From Candidatus Cryptobacteroides onthequi (GTDB lineage: Bacteria > Bacteroidota > Bacteroidia > Bacteroidales > UBA932): 64,000 nt of DNA. The position numbers were made by a program, and so were the translations under genes. The DNA lies in contig JAGHSA010000013.1 in assembly GCA_018066125.1 (NCBI GenBank), positions 1 to 64,000 of the forward strand, in the 5' to 3' direction. The notes beneath the pieces were generated by a model. It had not been told where the DNA came from. It saw nothing but the letters and a program-made list of their open reading frames with translations, and made no database searches. This document shows positions 18,666 through 27,609 of the stretch, piece by piece. How positions within the stretch are numbered: the stretch's first letter is position 1; each line of letters starts with the position of its first letter.

Positions 18666-19577
18666 ATGAAAAGTTTCCGCGAAAAAGAAAGTATCTGCGT
18701 TCTGGAATTCAACAGGCTTGGGGATTGCTACCATCTCTGGACGCCAGAAAATTTCGATATCATCTTCAACTGTGATGACGACTTCAAAGACGGTATGGGG
18801 ATAATTGCCGTCGCAGCCGCATTGTTCCCAGACATCAGGATCATAACCTTTGAATTGATGTCGAACCACCTCCACATCGCCGCTGCCGGCAGGGAGGAGC
18901 GTCTCAGGGCATTGGCGGAGTGGCTGAAGAAGATTCTGATGAGGTTTGCGTGCTGCAAGGGAAGGACGCCGGACTGGAAACGGTTCGATGTGAAGATGAG
19001 GAAGATGACATCAGTCGAAGATTTCAGGAATGTCATAGTATATGACAATAAGAACGGATACGTGGTAAACCCTGCACATACACCTTTCTCATACCCATGG
19101 GGTGCCAACCGGTATTATTTCAACCCTGATGCCTGGGAACTGGCACAGCTCAAGGCAAAACCCATGACCGTAAATCAGATCAGGAAATTGACGCACTCGC
19201 GAGTCGCAGACAAGGTGAAGGGGCTTCTTTGCCTTGATGGTTACGCTCTTCCGGTCTCTTTCTGCGATATCAAGGCGGGAGAGAGGCTTTTCAGAGATGC
19301 TTCCCACTATTTTTCCAAGCTTTCAAGAAGCATTGAGACATCCAGAGAAATCGCCCGGGAGATTGGGGAAAGCATATTCTACAACGACAGCGAACTGTAT
19401 GCATCCATCTGTGCCCTATGCAGGAAACAGTACGGAGAGGCCGTCCCTTCCCGCATCACGGCACAGCAGAAAATAGAGATGGCACGGACAATGAGGTTTG
19501 AGTACAACGCCTCTGCCAAGCAGATACAGCGTGTACTGAAGCTGGATACCTCGACCCTGGGAATGCTTGGGTTCTGA
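18666..19577 (+). CDS. REP-associated tyrosine transposase (RAYT, Y1_Tnp-like)
   Basis: The 303-residue product carries the HUH metal-binding motif as MSNHLHI (His68, His70). The probable catalytic Tyr126 lies in VIVYDNKNGYVVNP, matching the Y-x3-N-P pattern of RAYTs, and is followed by PFSYPWGANRYY. A C-terminal helical region contains ITAQQKIEMARTMRFEYNASAKQIQRVLKL, a probable DNA-binding domain. RAYTs are domesticated IS200/IS605-like nucleases associated with spread of REP palindromes. Both flanks carry paired palindromes, which supports this. It has no terminal IS ends of its own and no accessory gene. Confidence 0.85.
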   Translation: MKSFREKESICVLEFNRLGDCYHLWTPENFDIIFNCDDDFKDGMGIIAVAAALFPDIRIITFELMSNHLHIAAAGREERLRALAEWLKKILMRFACCKGRTPDWKRFDVKMRKMTSVEDFRNVIVYDNKNGYVVNPAHTPFSYPWGANRYYFNPDAWELAQLKAKPMTVNQIRKLTHSRVADKVKGLLCLDGYALPVSFCDIKAGERLFRDASHYFSKLSRSIETSREIAREIGESIFYNDSELYASICALCRKQYGEAVPSRITAQQKIEMARTMRFEYNASAKQIQRVLKLDTSTLGMLGF

Positions 19578-19660
19578 ACGAGGGAGGCCTGGGGTTGAGG
19601 GGGTGCCTGGGCGTCATTATATGCCAGAAGTGACCGGACGCATGGACCCCCACAATGAAT

Positions 19661-19739
19661 TGACACGAAAACGGCCTGTTTCGTGTCAATTTCTGCATTC
19701 TGGCCGGAAATTGACATGAAATGACCCCAAAACGTGTCA
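19661..19739 (+). repeat. REP-like palindrome doublet, right flank of the transposase
   Basis: Palindromes at 19661-19688 (TGACACGAAAAC pairing with GTTTCGTGTCA) and 19712-19739 start 51 bases apart, as in the left block. The stems are conserved between blocks, while loop and spacer sequence differs. Confidence 0.8.
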
Positions 19740-19788
19740 GTCCCCGGCACTCAAGGCTGAGGTCAGTCCCCTGCCCTCGAGGCTGAGG
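19737..19788 (+). repeat. 26-base tandem repeat right of the RAYT element
   Basis: Two 26-base units begin at 19737 and 19763 with TCAGTCCCC and end GGCTGAGG. The CTCGAGGCTGAGGA core is shared with the left-flank repeat at about 18444-18458. Confidence 0.65.
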
Positions 19789-19806
19789 ACAAGCGCCGAC
19801 GAACAC

Positions 19807-20802
19807 TCAGGGATGTCCGGTATTGAGCCATGCTCCCCTGTGGGCGATGACATGATTGTCATGGAAGTGCGGCTCCGACTGCAGCAGCGAGTCAAGTCTT
19901 GCGGCGTACCAGGCGGGCTCGTGCTCTGCCACGACATAGCGGTGCGGCCCTGCGGCAAATGGCTCGAAGCTGTTCGCGCCCGTCTGCGGATCCAGACGGC
20001 AGCAGCCCGTCACCGTGCTGAAACCGGCAGCCTCCGGCGAATCGAGAATCGCCATCCACAGGGTGAGAGGGTCCCAAGAGCTGCGCACTCCGCTCCTCTG
20101 ATGCCGGCATATCACCCTGTGCAGGATGTCATCCTGAGCCAGCGAGGCGCCGCAAAGCACATCGCAGCCGGCCTCGAACCCGAGGAAGGTCACCGGAGTC
20201 GGCCATCCGGACACAATTGCCGCACCGGCTTCACGGCTGCGGGCGGTACGGGTGAAGTTGTTCTCAGCCCCGGCAGGATAGCGGCCCGCCATCATCCACA
20301 GATGCCTGACTTTGCGGCGCACCAGATCCGGATCGGAAGCGAGCAGGCCCGCAAGCGCATTGGGGTATCCCACAGCCACGATGTCCACCTTGCGGCGGGA
20401 ATGGGAAAGGACACGCCTGTAGAAGTCCGCACAGGGTTCGGCAGCTGCCGCATCCACGTCCCCTGAAGCGCTGATGAGCAGGTCATGGTAACACGGCACG
20501 CCGTTGTAGTCCACAGCGTCAAAATCCGCTCCGAGAAGGATTTCCGGGCGCCCTTCCAGCTGCAGGAAGGCGCGGAGTGATGGAATGGAGGTCTCGCGCA
20601 CCGCATCGACGCATATGCCCATGAGACGGATCTCGTCCCTCTCGTCTGCCCTGAGCGCCAGACGCACCGCCATGGCATCATCGACATCGGTCCACCAGTC
20701 GGTGTCAAGTATCACCGGGCGCGGCCCGCACGACACGGCCGCAAATGCCATCGCGACAAGCATGGCACTGAGCCGGACAGGATGGGGGAGAATGTGCTTC
20801 AT
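19807..20802 (-). CDS. Exported inosine-uridine-type nucleoside hydrolase
   Basis: The 331-residue product has a signal with a possible lipobox (AAVSCG). The metal-binding N-terminal motif is VILDTDWWTDVDDAMAV, a variant of DTDxxxDxDDA, and the mid-protein AGAENNFTRTARSREAGAAI resembles the ribose-binding region of the family. It would cleave nucleosides to base and ribose outside the cytoplasm. The gene starts directly after the tRNA-Gly terminator, so expression may need read-through or a promoter I cannot identify. Confidence 0.82.
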   Translation of the reverse strand: MKHILPHPVRLSAMLVAMAFAAVSCGPRPVILDTDWWTDVDDAMAVRLALRADERDEIRLMGICVDAVRETSIPSLRAFLQLEGRPEILLGADFDAVDYNGVPCYHDLLISASGDVDAAAAEPCADFYRRVLSHSRRKVDIVAVGYPNALAGLLASDPDLVRRKVRHLWMMAGRYPAGAENNFTRTARSREAGAAIVSGWPTPVTFLGFEAGCDVLCGASLAQDDILHRVICRHQRSGVRSSWDPLTLWMAILDSPEAAGFSTVTGCCRLDPQTGANSFEPFAAGPHRYVVAEHEPAWYAARLDSLLQSEPHFHDNHVIAHRGAWLNTGHP

Positions 20803-20809
20803 AAACGAA

Positions 20810-20837
20810 AAGAGCCTCTCACTGATGAGAGGCTCTT
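20810..20837 (-). terminator. Terminator after tRNA-Gly
   Basis: AAGAGCCTCTC/GAGAGGCTCTT is a perfect stem that starts on the last base of the tRNA CCA end. On the minus strand it continues into TTTTCGTTT. Confidence 0.8.
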
Positions 20838-20912
20838 GGAGCGGAAAACGGGATTCGGACCCGCGACCTCAACCTTGGCAAGGTTGCGCTCTACCAACTG
20901 AGCTATTTCCGC
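20837..20912 (-). tRNA. tRNA-Gly (anticodon GCC), CCA encoded
   Basis: The cloverleaf has acceptor GCGGAAA/TTTCCGC, D arm AGCTCAGTTGGTAGAGC, anticodon stem CAACC/GGTTG around TTGCCAA, and T arm GCGGGTCCGAATCCCG(T). The anticodon is GCC. The discriminator is T and the 3' CCA is encoded, unlike the tRNA at 295-369. The promoter lies at 20933-20964. Confidence 0.95.
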
Positions 20913-20932
20913 GTACTTGTCGTTTGGGATTA

Positions 20933-20964
20933 CAAAGGTAGAGCCTTTTTTTTTAATAATCAAA
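20933..20964 (-). promoter_or_regulatory. tRNA-Gly promoter
   Basis: TTTG (20961-20964) and TACCTTTG (20933-20940) on the minus strand are separated by 20 bases. This is a full match to the Bacteroidetes consensus. Confidence 0.8.
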
Positions 20965-20979
20965 TTTTTTTTGACTTTT

Positions 20980-21011
20980 TTTGAGGATTCTTTCAATTGT
21001 GTCTAAATTTA
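20980..21011 (+). promoter_or_regulatory. Candidate promoter with its -7 box four bases before an ATG
   Basis: TTTG (20980-20983), a 20-base spacer, then TAAATTTA (21004-21011, one base off TAnnTTTG). The gap to the ATG at 21016 is only four bases, so the transcript would be leaderless. Confidence 0.4.
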
Positions 21012-21015
21012 AATC

Positions 21016-22524
21016 ATGAAACGCATCATTATAGCAATCGCCGTACTTGCTGCGGCCATGTCTTGCAGGCAGACATCTCAGCCAGCAGACCCGGAAGTAT
21101 TCTCACTGCAGGGGCAAGTGGATACACTGCTGTTCAGCCAGGTCCCTTTCGAATGGAAGGTCACCCCGCGCCATGACTATTCCAAGATGTTCACCACAAA
21201 GCTGTTCCTCTGTCAGGCCGAATACGATGGTGATTTCCTGGGAAGATACAAGATGCATGACAATGGCAGGCAGACAGTCTATCTGACGATCGATCAGGCA
21301 TACGATGTCATCAAGGGCATGGATCAGATCACCCTGGGGATCCCGAAGATCGTCTACCTTGTCGGCTGGCAGTACAACGGCCATGACTCCAAGTATCCGG
21401 CCTTCTTCGAGGGCAATGAGGCCGTCAAGCGTCCGGAGGACAAAGACGCGCTTCAGAGTGTCCGCTGGCTCATGGAGGCAGCAAAGGAATACAACACTGC
21501 TGTCAGCCTCCACATCAACATGTTCGATGCCTTCGAAGACAGCCCTCTGTTCGAGAAATACAGGGATGCAGACGTCCTTGCCAGGAAGAAAGACGGTTCA
21601 CTCATGAACTCTGAGTGGGGCTACAAGGTATGCTATGCTGCAGAATGGGAGAAGGGACTGGCGCAGGAGAGGATAGACAGACTCTGCAGCCTCCTCCCTG
21701 TCGCAGAAGCGGGCACGATACATATCGATGCATTCCATCAGACCGCACCCGTCCCGTTCATCAACAAAGACGGCAGACATGAAGTGGGATCGGTGTCCCC
21801 TATCAGCCCATGGCACGGATACACAGCCGAACAGGACATGGAAGCAAGGGCGAACATTGTCCGATACTTTGATTCCAAGGGTATCGACGTCACCACTGAA
21901 GGCGCATGGAATATGACCATAGGCGACATCTCCGAAGGCTACTTCCCTATGTACTTTCATTTCAACTCGGAAAAGATGAGTCTCTCCCTGACCGCCTCCC
22001 AGTGCAATGGCGTGAATTGCGGTGTGCGCGCATTCGGCAACAATGTCAACGGAGAGCAGGTGTTCATGAGGGCAGAATCCATCGAAGCCGGATTTGATGC
22101 GTTCAAGAAAGGATTCTGCGGAAAGAGCCTCATCTGCCAGTACCTGAATACATTCGGCCGCAAGGCCCTGATCAAGAATGAGAATGGCGACTGCATCGGA
22201 GTGTTCGAGGACGGCGTGAGGACCATGTATGAGGAGGAAGAGGAGAAGATGTCAGTCGCAAAAGACGGCATCATCCTCGCTTCAGAGGGGGACGTCTTCA
22301 TGCCTGCCGTCTGGCTCGGCAATGAGAACATCGTCGCCTTCTCGGAGAACGGCTACACCGACAAGACATGGACACTGCCGTCAGGCACAGTGCTTCCACG
22401 CAATGCCGGGGCATGGACCATTTCCCGGAACGGGAGGACCGAATTCACCGATTTCAAGATCAAGGGACGCCAGGTCACACTGACCCTGGCACCGGGTCAG
22501 ATGGTGCTGATCGCCGGGAAGTGA
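21016..22524 (+). CDS. GH101-like TIM-barrel glycoside hydrolase, lipoprotein
   Basis: The 502-residue product has a lipoprotein signal (AAAMSC). The central region reads like the catalytic barrel of endo-alpha-N-acetylgalactosaminidases: IVYLVGWQYNGHDSKYPAF, then EAAKEYNTAVSLHINMFDAF, a TIHIDAFH segment with a possible catalytic Asp, and VTTEGAWNM. The outer domains of full GH101 enzymes are missing (502 versus usually more than 1000 residues), so it may be a minimal or divergent relative. It would act on O-glycans or other alpha-linked sugars. It is convergent with the GH3 gene. Confidence 0.6.
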   Translation: MKRIIIAIAVLAAAMSCRQTSQPADPEVFSLQGQVDTLLFSQVPFEWKVTPRHDYSKMFTTKLFLCQAEYDGDFLGRYKMHDNGRQTVYLTIDQAYDVIKGMDQITLGIPKIVYLVGWQYNGHDSKYPAFFEGNEAVKRPEDKDALQSVRWLMEAAKEYNTAVSLHINMFDAFEDSPLFEKYRDADVLARKKDGSLMNSEWGYKVCYAAEWEKGLAQERIDRLCSLLPVAEAGTIHIDAFHQTAPVPFINKDGRHEVGSVSPISPWHGYTAEQDMEARANIVRYFDSKGIDVTTEGAWNMTIGDISEGYFPMYFHFNSEKMSLSLTASQCNGVNCGVRAFGNNVNGEQVFMRAESIEAGFDAFKKGFCGKSLICQYLNTFGRKALIKNENGDCIGVFEDGVRTMYEEEEEKMSVAKDGIILASEGDVFMPAVWLGNENIVAFSENGYTDKTWTLPSGTVLPRNAGAWTISRNGRTEFTDFKIKGRQVTLTLAPGQMVLIAGK

Positions 22525-22539
22525 CCGCCAGCATCATAT

Positions 22540-24891
22540 TTAAAGCTCAAAACTGCCCTGAAGCCTGATATCCTCGGAAGAGGATCCCAGATAGAGTTCA
22601 AAAGCGCCTGGCTCCAGGACAAATTGCATGTCCTGATTCCAGAGTTTCAGATCGTCGGCCGCTATCTGCAGCACGACCTTTCGGCTTTCACCTCGTCTGA
22701 GGTAGATCTTCTCAAAAGCCTTGAGGGCTTTGACCGGTGTCGTGACGCTGCTCACCAGGTCGCGGACATACAGCTGTACGACTTCGGCGCCATCATAGTC
22801 CCCAATGTTCGTCACAGTGCAGGACACCTCCACGATACCTTTCTGCATGCCGGGGCGGACATCGACTTCAAGGTCGGAGTACTCAAAATCAGTATAGCTC
22901 AGACCATACCCGAAGCAGAAAAGAGGCTCGGGAGCAGAAAAGACATAGTCCCTTCCCGGCTCTCCGGGAGCGCCCGGCCGGTGATAATAGCCTCTTCCGG
23001 ACGGCTTGAAGTCGGCGTACATGGGAATATGTCCCGTGGTAGGCGGGAAGGTCACAGAGAGTCTTCCGGAAGGGTTGACGTCTCCAAACAGGATACGGGC
23101 GATCGCATCGCCGCCCTTTTCGCCGGGATACCAGGCCTCCAAGGCTGCATCGACCTTGGCTATCTCATCCCCCACGGTAAGAGGACGGCCGTTGATCATC
23201 ACCAGGATGACCGGCTTGCCTGTTGCCACTATTTCCTTGAGGAGCTGAGGCTGGATCCCGGGGAAATCCAGCTCATTCCTGTCAAATCCCTCGCCGCATG
23301 TGCTGGGCTCCCTGGAGTTCTGGTCGCCCCAGCCTATCCCAGACAGCGGCATGCTGGTGCCTCCCAGGACCAGCACCGTGACATCGCTTTTCCTCGCTGT
23401 CCTCACGGCCTCTCTGATACCGTCTGACGACATGTCGGTGATGCCGCATCCAAGCGCGTAATTCACCTTCACATCCTTTCCGGCGCACTTGCGTATCCCC
23501 TCCAGGACCGTCACGCCGTAATCATTGTTCTTGGTTATGCTGTAATCGCCGAACTGGACCTTGTCCGCATTGGGGCCGATCACAGCTATCGAGCCTATGC
23601 CCTTCCTGTCCAGAGGAAGGATGGCATTCTCATTTTTAAGAAGGACGACAGATTCCTCCGCGAGCTTCTGTGAAAGAGCGACACCTTCAGCCGTATGAAT
23701 CTTGCCGGAGTCTTCTTTCCCGACCACAAACGGCCTGTCAAACACGCCGGTTTTGAACTTGGCGGTGAGGATGCGCGACACGGCAGCGTCGATTGCAGAC
23801 TCTGCTATCCTGCCTTCACGCACAAGGTCGGCAAGATGCCTATACGCCGAGGCGCTGGGAGCCTCCACATCGATGCCGGCAGCCACGGCCTGAATGGCGG
23901 CTTCGTCAAGATCTTTCGCTATTCTGTGCAGATTGTGGAGCATCCCTACAGAACCATAGTCTGAAAACACATATCCGTCAAAGCCCCATTCTTCACGGAG
24001 AATGCCGTTCATCAGCCAGCGGTTCGCATGCATGGGAACACCGTCGACTTCGTGATAGCCCGGCATTATGGAATAGATGTTGGCCTCCTTGACAGCACCC
24101 TCGAACGGATACAGGTATAGTTCACGCAGACTGCGCTCGCCTATCTGGGCCGGTGCGATGTTTATTCCTGCCTCCGGCTTGGAATATGCCGCGAAATGCT
24201 TGCCCATCGCCGCAATCTTTCCGGGAGCCAAGCCCTTTCGTGTCGCTTCAGGCTCGCCCTGAAGTCCTTTGACAAATGCGACTCCCATCTGCTTGACAAG
24301 GTAAGGATCCTCACCATAGCACTCCTCCACACGCCCGTACCTGGGGTCCCTCGCAAGGTCAAACAGAGGCGACAGGGCCTGGTCCACTCCTGCCAGAGAT
24401 GCCTCTTCGGCAATGACCGAAGCCATCTGACCGACAAGGTCCGGATTCCATGTACATCCGAGGGCGATGGACTGGGGGAATATGGTGGTGCCGAGGGCAA
24501 GATGACCGTGAAGGCATTCCGCGATCTGGATTGCCGGGATGCCCAGACGGGTGTTCTCTCTGAGGTACCTGTCAACAGCTTCGGAAATCTGCGCTATTAC
24601 CCCATGCTCGACAAACGGACTCTCAAGGCATCCGATGCTCTCCCCTCCGAAAAGGTCATCAAGCGATTCTTTAGACAAATCCCATTTCCCGTCGCGCCTG
24701 AGGCTGTTCAGGCTTTTCATCTTCATCTGCGCCACCTTCTCTTCCAGAGTCATGCGGGAAAGCAGATCGCTGACCCGCTGCTCTATAGGAAGCGAGCTGT
24801 CCTGATACGGGAGGGACGCATTCTGTCCGCAGACGGGAAGACACACTGCCAGACTGAAGACAAGAGAGTTAAAGAGTGATTTCAGTTTCAT
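22540..24891 (-). CDS. Glycoside hydrolase family 3 beta-glucosidase (BglX-like)
   Basis: The 783-residue exported enzyme has a signal peptide, the GH3 barrel beginning PIEQRVSDLLSRMTLEEKVAQM, and the nucleophile Asp311 in YVFSDYGSVGM. The (alpha/beta)6 sandwich domain follows (SVVLLKNENAILPL, VIGPNAD), then a C-terminal fibronectin type III-like domain (LEVDVRPGMQKGIVEVSCTVTNIGDYDG). Domain order and length match BglX-type periplasmic exo-beta-glycosidases. It is a single gene between the GH101-like gene and the signal peptidase fusion. Confidence 0.95.
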   Translation of the reverse strand: MKLKSLFNSLVFSLAVCLPVCGQNASLPYQDSSLPIEQRVSDLLSRMTLEEKVAQMKMKSLNSLRRDGKWDLSKESLDDLFGGESIGCLESPFVEHGVIAQISEAVDRYLRENTRLGIPAIQIAECLHGHLALGTTIFPQSIALGCTWNPDLVGQMASVIAEEASLAGVDQALSPLFDLARDPRYGRVEECYGEDPYLVKQMGVAFVKGLQGEPEATRKGLAPGKIAAMGKHFAAYSKPEAGINIAPAQIGERSLRELYLYPFEGAVKEANIYSIMPGYHEVDGVPMHANRWLMNGILREEWGFDGYVFSDYGSVGMLHNLHRIAKDLDEAAIQAVAAGIDVEAPSASAYRHLADLVREGRIAESAIDAAVSRILTAKFKTGVFDRPFVVGKEDSGKIHTAEGVALSQKLAEESVVLLKNENAILPLDRKGIGSIAVIGPNADKVQFGDYSITKNNDYGVTVLEGIRKCAGKDVKVNYALGCGITDMSSDGIREAVRTARKSDVTVLVLGGTSMPLSGIGWGDQNSREPSTCGEGFDRNELDFPGIQPQLLKEIVATGKPVILVMINGRPLTVGDEIAKVDAALEAWYPGEKGGDAIARILFGDVNPSGRLSVTFPPTTGHIPMYADFKPSGRGYYHRPGAPGEPGRDYVFSAPEPLFCFGYGLSYTDFEYSDLEVDVRPGMQKGIVEVSCTVTNIGDYDGAEVVQLYVRDLVSSVTTPVKALKAFEKIYLRRGESRKVVLQIAADDLKLWNQDMQFVLEPGAFELYLGSSSEDIRLQGSFEL

Positions 24892-24969
24892 AATCAGACG
24901 GCATAAGGTAACAAAAGTCGTTCGATTTATAACAGCCCATCCCGCAGTTTCTGCATCCTACCCCTCAGA

Positions 24970-27501
24970 TCAGTTCAAGAATATCTGGCTGCCGTCAGAG
25001 CCGGTAATGAACACATTCTCCTCACGTCCGCGAGTCTCGTCATGAAGCCGGAGAAGAGCATTTGACGGCACGTCCCTGAAGATCATCACCGAGTCCCTGC
25101 CGACCTGCCGGCCGGCTGTCTTCCACCCATTCTTTCCGTCATGGTACAGCAGGCTGTACACATCTCCGTGGCGTATGAAATTGTCGTCATTGCGCGGAAC
25201 CCATTCGATTTCGGAGACCTTGAAACTGCCCCCGAGATCCAGCACAAACGACGCATCCACAGGAGTGGAGACAAAGAAGGACAACTCATCTCCGTCAATG
25301 ATGGATTCACCCGTAAACCTGCCGTCTTTGCGCTCAGCACACGATGCGAGACTGACCTTAAGGGTGTCACTCCGTCCTCCGGGGCCGAAGATGCGGATCT
25401 CCGCCATCTGAAGCCTCTCACCCGGAGCTGATGTATATCTGAGATACCTGAATGGCGCCACGTCTTCCGGTACTGGGAGGTAATTGTAATTTGTGGACGT
25501 ATGATGCGTATGGCCTATGACGCAGGCTTCCCTGAAATCGGGATAAGACGAGACCGAGAAAGCTCCGCCGAGGCCTTCGTTCATATACTTCCTCATGTGG
25601 TCGGACGCCCTGAATTTACGGCTTACCGACACATCCACAGTCTGATCTTCGCGGGCGTGAAACTCATGTACCGCACCCTCCGCATCCAGGTAGAAAGGAT
25701 ACCCAGCCGGCTCTCCGCCGATCAGAGGGACATACGCGAAATCCGTCTCCAAATGCCTGAATTGTGCCGAGCCGAGGCGTCGCCGCGCCGGGCACAGGGC
25801 ATAACTTTCAAGGTTGGAAAACGCCCCGAGCCACACCTGCCCCAAGCCAGAAACCCCGACCTTGGCCTCATTGTCGCCGAAATAGTCGCGCGAGACATCC
25901 TTGTACCCAGGCCCATCCTCCAGAGAGTAACAGTACCGGAATACACGCGCCTTGGTACGGCCATCATCCATTCCCCTTTTCACCTCCGGATTGTCCCATT
26001 TATCAAGCCAGAACATCTGATATCGCCCGGTGGTGTCACGCACGGCGTTCCATGTGTGAATGAGCATCTTGTTGCTGAAATCCGTCACGACAGGAATGCC
26101 CAGTGAGCGGAACAGATACACAGCAAAATCGCTCACGTCCTTGCAGTCCCCATACCTATAGTCAAGAAGGAAATCCGCGCTGAGATCCGGTAATGCCAGG
26201 TTTGAACGATACTCAAACAACGAATCTTTCATCTCCCGGCTGATATGCGCCACGGCCTCTACCACATCCGACTCGTCGTATCCGGACTCCAGGAGCCATC
26301 CATACCTGTCACCATAATGCTTTCTCCACTCTGACAACGGCTCATGCCCATGACGGTAAGGCAGCAGGCACTCGTAGAACTCATCCTCAGAAAGGTATCT
26401 GTTCCAAGGACGGCTGTCGTACATCTCGAAAGCCCTGTCGATATTATCTATCAGATACTCCGAAGTGATGACATCCACATCATACACCCTTTCCGGCACA
26501 CCAAGGGGCGTCTTTACCACCTTGTCGACTCTGCCTTCCCTGATGGCATCCATCAATGCTTCCATCGCAGCATTCGGCACGTCACTGTAGTGACCCGGCA
26601 TATTCGCTATCAGCCAGCGGGCGGCACGCAGCCGCCTCTCATCATGCCGGTAATGCCAAAGCACGGACTCCAATTCTCCACGATTGCGCCCCGCAGCCTC
26701 CAACGCACGTTCCACAGTTTCAGGCTCCCGTTGCAGGCGATGCCCCATGACTTTCCCCACGATGAAATCGTCTTGTACAAGTCCGAAATAACGGCTGTCC
26801 CTTGAATTGAGGACATTATCCCCTCCGAAGAAATAGTAACCATGCCGGAATGTGTATTCAGATCCGTCGACAGTCGGCCTGGCCCCTGTCTCATATTCAA
26901 TGATACGCCCATAGAGGGCAGCACCGACACTGTCCATCACGGCGATATCCCCTTTACGGGGCAGGCGCAACGGCCCGAAATCACGTATGGTCCAATCAAG
27001 CCTGCGGTGAGGAGAAGCGCCAAGATACACGCCCATGGATGAAAGTATGGAATCCGGGGTCATGGCCAGCATCGACTGATTCTCTGCTGGGCAGATTCTT
27101 TTACCCGGCAGGCTGCTGTTCACATAGAAGCCGTTGACAATGCTCACGCTGTCCCCAGGGACGCCGATGCACCTTTTGGCGTACACATAGTTGATTTTGA
27201 ATCCCATCTTGCCCTGTCCCCACCCTTCCGGGCAGTTCAGGACCGCGATGTCTCCGGGTTTCAACCGGCGGAAACCGGGAAGCCTCACACTTTTCAGTTC
27301 CGGGGACTCAAAATCATAGCTCAGGTATATCCTGGGGCCCATCGCCAGCTTGTTGACACGGATCTTCTGCCCGTCATGCAGGGTCGGCTCCATGGACTGC
27401 CCCCGCACCGTGAATTTGTCGACGACAAAAACACGTGACAGCAGAAGCAGGAGCGGCAGCATGATTGCCACCAGAGCCAGACCGATGCGGAAGTTTCTCA
27501 T
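24970..27501 (-). CDS. Signal peptidase I fused to transglutaminase-like and discoidin-like domains
   Basis: The 843-residue product starts with a membrane anchor (about 7-28) and a type I signal peptidase domain. The catalytic Ser36 is in RGQSMEPT, Lys109 in YAKRCIGVPGDSV, and box E appears as GGDNVLNSRDSRYFG near 227-240. After a helical linker, residues about 410-520 form a transglutaminase-like fold with Cys453 in YRYGDCKDVSDFA, His482 in LIHTWNAV and Asp500 in FWLDKWDN. The C-terminal ~150 residues (RYLRYTSAPGERLQMAEIRIFG) look like a discoidin/F5-8C-type domain. All catalytic residues are intact. Ordinary LepB ends after the first part. It is divergent from the NVEAL cluster, sharing a 108-base promoter region. 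A role in processing those peptides is inference. Confidence 0.85.
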   Translation of the reverse strand: MRNFRIGLALVAIMLPLLLLLSRVFVVDKFTVRGQSMEPTLHDGQKIRVNKLAMGPRIYLSYDFESPELKSVRLPGFRRLKPGDIAVLNCPEGWGQGKMGFKINYVYAKRCIGVPGDSVSIVNGFYVNSSLPGKRICPAENQSMLAMTPDSILSSMGVYLGASPHRRLDWTIRDFGPLRLPRKGDIAVMDSVGAALYGRIIEYETGARPTVDGSEYTFRHGYYFFGGDNVLNSRDSRYFGLVQDDFIVGKVMGHRLQREPETVERALEAAGRNRGELESVLWHYRHDERRLRAARWLIANMPGHYSDVPNAAMEALMDAIREGRVDKVVKTPLGVPERVYDVDVITSEYLIDNIDRAFEMYDSRPWNRYLSEDEFYECLLPYRHGHEPLSEWRKHYGDRYGWLLESGYDESDVVEAVAHISREMKDSLFEYRSNLALPDLSADFLLDYRYGDCKDVSDFAVYLFRSLGIPVVTDFSNKMLIHTWNAVRDTTGRYQMFWLDKWDNPEVKRGMDDGRTKARVFRYCYSLEDGPGYKDVSRDYFGDNEAKVGVSGLGQVWLGAFSNLESYALCPARRRLGSAQFRHLETDFAYVPLIGGEPAGYPFYLDAEGAVHEFHAREDQTVDVSVSRKFRASDHMRKYMNEGLGGAFSVSSYPDFREACVIGHTHHTSTNYNYLPVPEDVAPFRYLRYTSAPGERLQMAEIRIFGPGGRSDTLKVSLASCAERKDGRFTGESIIDGDELSFFVSTPVDASFVLDLGGSFKVSEIEWVPRNDDNFIRHGDVYSLLYHDGKNGWKTAGRQVGRDSVMIFRDVPSNALLRLHDETRGREENVFITGSDGSQIFLN

Positions 27502-27523
27502 TATCAGGCATCCAATGTTTCAG

Positions 27524-27531
27524 CAAAGGTA
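27524..27531 (-). promoter_or_regulatory. -7 box of the signal peptidase fusion gene
   Basis: TACCTTTG on the minus strand, 22 bases before the ATG at 27501. No TTTG at the usual distance. Confidence 0.45.
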
Positions 27532-27555
27532 TTAAAAAAACGCCTCATAACGATA

Positions 27556-27586
27556 TTTGCAATGATTAACAAAAATATTATCTTTG
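27556..27586 (+). promoter_or_regulatory. Promoter of the left NVEAL/propeller cluster
   Basis: TTTG (27556-27559), a 19-base spacer and TATCTTTG (27579-27586) match the consensus fully. The ATG at 27610 lies 23 bases further on. It is divergent from the -7 box at 27524-27531, so both transcripts leave the same region. Confidence 0.75.
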
Positions 27587-27609
27587 TTTTGGAACAAGTA
27601 TCAATATTT

